DNA from: Endomychus coccineus
Lineage: Eukaryota; Arthropoda; Insecta; Coleoptera; Endomychidae
Assembly (NCBI GenBank): GCA_958510875.1
Contig: OY294067.1
Location: 196,402,401 to 196,466,400, forward strand
Direction of reading: 5' to 3'
DNA: 64,000 bases
Both the position numbers and the translations under genes were made by a program. Shown piece after piece: positions 52,889 to 64,000 of the stretch. The stretch's first letter is position 1. Each line of letters starts with the position of its first letter. The notes below the pieces were generated by a model that saw nothing but the letters and a program-made list of their open reading frames with translations, did no database searches and was not told the origin of the DNA.

Positions 52889-55590
52889 GACTCAGAATGT
52901 GAAGACTTAGTGCAAAAGGTTTCTATTTAGTGATATACAGGTTATTAGATCAAAAATCAGAAAAACTTTCAAGTACTATTTTGAAACTACTTTATATATC
53001 TTCAATATATGTTTAAGCTATTTTACATTGAGAAATTACCATTTTCAAGGGTCCTTTTCATAATGAGAAAGTAAGTGCGCCAGGGACCTTCAACATAGGC
53101 TAACATCTATGGTAATATGATATTAAGTAGTATCAAAATATTACTTGAAATCATGCTCATATCAGTTTGATGATGTTTTTTCGATGAAATTCGTCGGTTT
53201 CCACAACTTCTAAATGTACACAAAACGTACTGTTTTTACTTTGCACTAGTGCTGTCAGGAAAGTAACTATTCGTTACTCGGGTACCCGTTACTCTATGAG
53301 AATCGGAGTAACACATTCGTTGAAAAATCTATTCGGTGCTTCAGTTACTTGTTTATCAAAACATCACACAACAAATAAATGCTACACCACTGATAAAGCT
53401 TGTCGGAGTCCGGAGATATAGTTGAGGGAAATTAACACAAAAATAGTCCAAAGATCCGAAAACCTGTGCAGTAAGATGGATCGAGATGCGGTTTTTTGCA
53501 TCCGATTCCTTGATGCATTTACTCCATTTGCCCACTTTCTGAGTCTCATACAAATGAGAAACTGCATTTCTGCATTGAAAAAATGCATTTTTTCATGTGC
53601 AATTTTTGAAGCAAATAAAAAAAAATCATTATTCGGCAATGCATTGTCGAAATCGACCCAAATTTGTTATTCTTAATTATAAATATAAATGAATTTTAAT
53701 ATTCAAAAACCATAAAAATTCAATAATTTCATTAATAAAATTCCTTATAAAAAATAAAAATGAAGAATTGTCAAAATACACCTATTAAATTTCATCTAAA
53801 TAACGATTAAGGTGAAAATTTTTTAATTCAATAAAGTTGTATTCACTAATATCATTTATTTATTTACATTATCTATTTCAAACTTCCAATTATACCTGTA
53901 AATATGTAAGAAGCCAATTTTTATCAAAAAATGTATACTTAAATGGGGTAAACATGTACTCGCTAATAATTTACAAAAAAATGTTGACTTTCATCTATGT
54001 AGCTATGTTCTATTATGAATAAATAAAACTCTTCATATATTTTATGGAACTTTAATACAATCACTATTAGATATATTGAGACAACCCATGGTAAGATTAG
54101 AAAATCTATGGTTTATAACTGAACAGATTGAAAATGCAGAATTCATATCAGGCAAAAATGATTATACTTCCATGTATACAAGTTATCAAAACTGTTTTTA
54201 TTTTTAGAATACTCAACGCTTGTAATGTTCCATCTCAATCAATCCTGTAATCAATCAATAATAGAAATTGCTGCTTTTGATGTTCGTTAGGCTTGTCTTT
54301 CTTCCATCTATAATTTCAGAGAAACCAATACCCAGTCAACTAGATATGGATTAGAATTTTAGTAAATAAATTTCTTGATGAGAATATAAGTCACAAATTT
54401 TGTAATAATTCATAAATAAATAAATAATGGAGAGAATTTAAAATGTTCCAGAATGAAGTATTACAGTTGAATTCGGAAGCTTATAAATACAATGAAATTG
54501 TTCTCTAAGTAATAATCCATGTTAGCTATAAAAACTTTTAACCGACAAAGAACAAAATTTTAGGTGAATTTTTATTATTCATTCATTCAACCAAATTTTT
54601 AAGCAAACTATTTGAATAGGCAATAAATGTGATTTCAAAATGATATACGCAATCGAAAACAATATTATGTGATTATCTGTTGATAATTTCTTTATATTCA
54701 TAATGTAACTATGGTTTTTTAATACCATATATTTTATGGATTTTCGAAGATTTTTTTTGTCAATAGATTATCATTGTATTGTTTTGTTACTAAAACGATA
54801 TGGGGCAAATAGTTAAATGTGTGAATTTCCAGTTCCTTCTATAACTCTCTTAGAAGTTCTGTTCTTATTGATAAATAGTGGTCGACAGAGAGGGGTGCGA
54901 AGTATCTGCAGATTTATTATGATGAATATAATCAGTCTGCTTATTGTCCCCATGAGATTATGAAAATGTAGGGTTTCATTTTTATCATTATTCAAATATT
55001 TTCCCACATAGTAACATACATAGTTAGAGATTTAATGTATTAAGCTAATGAAAACCAAACTTAGATCGTCATTTTGTTCAATAGGTACCTACCCATTTAA
55101 ATGTTATCGATATGATAATATTTTGTTTAGTTTATGTATATGTTTCGATTTTAGACTAGTTTTGAGGACTAGGAAACTAATAATTTTCGGAGTAACTAAT
55201 ATCGACAAACTCTTCAGTGATTGTTAGCATACATAATTTTATAACTTCATATTATATGAAAATTATTCTTATTGTTTCTTTTTGGTTTATTTTCCACATA
55301 CGACGAAAAGCTATCATCAAATGAAAATTATGGGAAATTATGGGCCTCTTACTACCCTTAAATTTAGATAATGGAAAATGTTATGGAAATACTGCGGGAA
55401 TCCGTGGTTATGTTTAATTTCCCGCAAAATACGCGGGATCATTGATTTCGCAAATGAAAGTTGTTAGTAAAGTACTGAGAATATAGTTCTACAGAACTGA
55501 GAGTAAATCTCGTTTTGAAAGAAATTAATTAAAAACAGTAATCTTGATAAAGGAAATGAACACACACTGTGTCTTCTGTGTATAATACCA
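52889..55590. other. AT-rich DNA, no gene seen
   Basis: No convincing coding frame, RNA gene or long repeat. Short frames around 53356-53676 lie on opposite strands of the same segment and show no recognisable domain. 51331-51504 is also without features. Confidence 0.6.
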
Positions 55591-56035
55591 CTAATTTTAG
55601 TACGAAAATTGACTGCAGTTTCGACAGTTACACTGCCATCTTCAGACGTTAACACTGTGAGTTACCTATCACTGAACAGGAGAAAAATGCCGTCCATAGT
55701 ATTCACCCCAGATTTGAGGATAATAATAAACAAAAATTTGCATCTAGGCTCAGATTTTGTAGGCCAGACCTGCTCAAAAAATATTAGGTATAGAGAATAT
55801 TTGAGATCCTTCAATTTACAAAAATCAGATACAACCTTTGCTAATCATCTTTTGGAAGAGAAGCACAGTTTCTAGGATATTAATGAACAAGAATCTTACA
55901 TCTCTGTACGAAAGGCTCAAAACTAAATTTATTGGAATCACTTGGTATCTTCGAACATAAAAATGATCCGACAATTTGCCTACTTAATGACCAAGTGAAC
56001 ATAATCCATTCCAGCCTATTTAAGGTTATTGATAA
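55590..56035 (+). pseudogene. Fragment of a retroelement C-terminal GIY-YIG-type domain
   Basis: Translation shows FVGQTCSKNIRYREYLRSFN, KSDTTFANHLLEEKHSF, then after a frame change LNLLESLGIFEHKND and ICLLNDQVN. This R-x-x-EHL...SxFAxHLLExxHxF...LNxLExxEI pattern is typical of the GIY-YIG-like end of reverse-transcriptase proteins such as Penelope-like elements (from memory). Frameshifted and truncated; no reverse transcriptase core is seen nearby. Confidence 0.55.
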
Positions 56036-61642
<5,607 letters not shown>

Positions 61643-61646
<4 letters not shown>

Positions 61647-64000
61647 GAGTTCTCCAACTCAACCTCAACCATTGCGCAGCAGCGCAAGATCTGCTTGGGC
61701 AAACCATTCGAGACCTCAACGTAGACATTGCAATTTTGTCAGAACAACATAGGGATATCGTGAATTCCCCGCAGACCTGGATTCCCGATGCCTCAAACCG
61801 TGCAGCTATCTGGATATGCGGCGAGAAATTCGTCCAGGAACAACCGCGAACGCCGAAATTAGGATATACCTGGGCCAAGGTTGATGGCATCTACCTGTAT
61901 AGCGTTTATGCTCCACCAAGTGCCTCAAGGAATGAATTCGGGGACCTCCTGAACGATGTGGCAGAAGATGCGAGAGACCAGCGACCACTTATCATTGCAG
62001 GTGATTTCAACGCATGGGCCACGGAATGGGGTAGTAGATATACGAACAAGAGAGGTGAGATGCTTCTCGACATTGCCATTTCACTAGAAGTAGTCCTCCT
62101 CAACACCGGAGCAACACCAACCTTCACCCGAAACGGCAATAACTCCATCATAGACGTAACTTTTGCCAGTGAGAGCTTATGTCCTCGAGTTAGGTCATGG
62201 CATGTCAGTGACCTCTACTACCACAGTGATCACCAGGCCATCATCTTCGAAATTGTTGCACAGAGTGGACGGAGAACAAGGGAGTTGCAAGCACCAGCCA
62301 AATGGAACGCTAAGTCCTTCGACCGCGAAACTTTCATGGTCATGATGGAAGGGAATACAGCATCAACAGGCTCCTCTGAGTACATGTCTTCGCAGCTAAT
62401 GTCACTGGTCTCTAATGCCTGCGACGCAGCTATGAAGAAGGCGCCCAAGAGAGATCGCCGCGCACCAGTATACTGGTGGAATGAGGAGATCGCTGAACTC
62501 CGGAGTCGATGCCACCGAACCCGGCGACAGGCACAGCGCGCCCGAGGTCGCGAGAACCACGAAACCCTGGAACTGCGGTACCATGAGGCAAGGGGGAGTC
62601 TGAAGAGAGCCATTAAGAAGAGCAAGCACCGCTGCTGGAGTGAGCTCTGTGATATGGTCAACGAAGACCCCTGGGGAAGGCCATATAAAACAGTAATGGC
62701 CAGGCTGAAAAGCCGCACCGTGGTTACGCCATCCTGCCCAGTCCTGCTCAGAAGAATAGTTACCACCTTGTTCCCAGAGCAACCGGGACACACCCAATCA
62801 GTAGGTGTGCCAGCCACTTGTCGCTTCGCCGCCATGCCAATCTCAGAAGAAGAGTTGATGAAAGCCTGCAACAAGATAGGTGATGCAAAAGCTCCGGGTC
62901 CAGACTGTATACCGAACGTCGCCCTTAAAGCAGCCATCAAAGCACGGCCAGATTCTTTCCTGGAGACCTATAATGCGTGCCTCCGCGAAGGAGTTTTCCC
63001 ACGTTGTTGGAAGCAGCAGAAGTTAGTTCTTCTTCCGAAGGGCAACAAGCCTCCGGACGATCCATCATCCTACCGACCAATTTGCCTATTGGATACAGCA
63101 GGAAAGGTGCTCGAGAGGATTCTTAGCAGCCGGATAGAGAAATTCAGTGAAGGTGCTCGTGGTCTGTCAGAAAACCAGCACGGATTCAGGAAGGGGAGGT
63201 CAACGGTTGACGCCATTGACGTCGTCGTAGCCACTGCCCGTGAGGCCATCGAAGGGAAGCGTTGGAAGGGTGGTGCCAAGAAATACTGCGTCGTGGTCAC
63301 CCTGGACGTAAAGAACGCGTTCAACTCAGCGAATTGGAATCAAATTCTGGAGGCGCTGACATCGATGGAGGTTCCGGAGTACCTTACAAGGATGATCGCG
63401 AGCTACTTTAGTGAAAGGACACTATTGTACGATTCGGACGAGGGACCCAAAGCCTACAACATTACAGGAGGCGTTCCACAAGGCTCGGTACTTGGACCCT
63501 TACTGTGGAACATCATGTACGATGCGGTGCTGAGGTTGCCCTTGCCTACAGGGACAAAAGCCGTTAGCTTCGCCGACGATATTGCTGTGGTTGTCATTGC
63601 CAAGTACCTGGAAGAAGCCACTCAGAAATCGAACGAGGCTGTCGCCACAATCCGTCGGTGGCTCTCGGCTAATGGCATGCAATTGGCAGACCATAAAACC
63701 GAGGCAATTCTGGTGACCAGCAGGAAAACGACAGAAACTGTGACACTGAACGTTGGGGGCTGCGACATACCTTCGCAGCCATCATTGAGATACCTGGGAG
63801 TCCAGATAGATGCCAGGCTCCGGTTTGACGAACATCTGCGTGTGGTGAGCACGAGAGCAGCTGCAGTGGCCAACGCACTGGCTAGACTTATGCCCAACAT
63901 TGGAGGACCTACCCAGAGTCGCAGAAAGCTACTTTCCAGCGTTGTCAGCTCCACGATGCTGTACGCAGCCCCAATCTGGGTATCAGCCGCGGCGGTGATA
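61643..64000 (+). CDS. R1-clade ORF2: endonuclease + reverse transcriptase, runs off window
   Basis: 786 codons with no stop to the window end. N-terminal APE-like endonuclease: LQLNLNHCAAAQDLL, LSEQHR (Glu), SVYAPPSASRNEF, IIAGDFNAWATEWGS, IIDVTFAS, and SDHQAI (Asp-His). Reverse transcriptase from about residue 460: LLPKGNKPPDDPSSYRPICL, QHGFRKGRST, LDVKNAFNSANW, GGVPQGSVLGPLLWN and the FADDIAVVV active site. Enables target-primed reverse transcription. The frame is undamaged, which suggests a young and possibly active copy at its 3' end. Confidence 0.93.

Noticed and set aside
53268..53320. hAT-like terminal sequence (CACTAGTGCTGTCAGG)
   Set aside because: No matching inverted end or transposase fragment was found nearby, so the resemblance is too weak to call.

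Overview
This looks like arthropod (most likely insect) nuclear DNA. It is AT-rich and repeat-dense, and it is dominated by several generations of endogenous Polinton/Maverick (adintovirus-like) elements. Other contents are a small spliced gene with short eukaryotic introns, a foldback transposon, two very long (AC)n tracts and an R1-clade non-LTR retrotransposon. I cannot name the species.

Layout: 1-3000 holds an inverted-repeat arm and a ~148 bp satellite. 3474-17895 is Polinton copy 1 (~14.4 kb, short terminal inverted repeats, nearly full gene set). 18150-18990 is repeat DNA. 18994-21160 is Polinton copy 2, a minus-strand remnant. 21240-21905 holds the second inverted-repeat arm and a minisatellite. 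22101-28820 is Polinton copy 3, an older lineage with all genes on the plus strand; part of it is tandemly duplicated (28821-31686). 31687-33372 is copy 5, a permuted capsid-gene remnant. 33500-34650 is minisatellite and hairpin DNA. 34705-48477 is Polinton copy 4, a sister of copy 1. 48558-49068 is a tandem duplication. 49201-51330 is an unrecognised spliced gene with a 941 bp (AC)n in its last intron. 51505-52888 is a foldback element. 52889-59390 is AT-rich DNA with one degraded retroelement fragment. From 59391 a second ~890 bp (AC)n abuts an R1-clade retrotransposon that runs off the window.

The Polinton genes make a virion/replication set: protein-primed type-B DNA polymerase, retrovirus-like integrase with a chromodomain-like end, A32/FtsK-type packaging ATPase, double-jelly-roll major capsid, penton-like minor capsid, a phospholipase-A2/basic core protein, an adenain-like cysteine protease, a candidate fibre, and several conserved unknowns. 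In copy 1 the capsid, protease and ATPase frames are open, but polymerase, integrase, PLA2 and the WDDPNELV protein carry stops or frameshifts. No copy is intact.

Main leads: (i) in two diverged copies the core-protein frame ends just after an in-frame A_AAA_AAC heptamer, with the protease in the -1 frame, suggesting programmed -1 frameshifting; copy 4 has the two fused in one frame. (ii) A coiled-coil gene before the integrase has the NK-x-YVD signature of phage tail fibres. (iii) The copy 4 polymerase has lost three catalytic aspartates within a long open frame. (iv) A small gene sits behind a candidate leader intron at both ends of copy 1. (v) The R1-clade element lies in an AC microsatellite, as expected for a microsatellite-targeted family.
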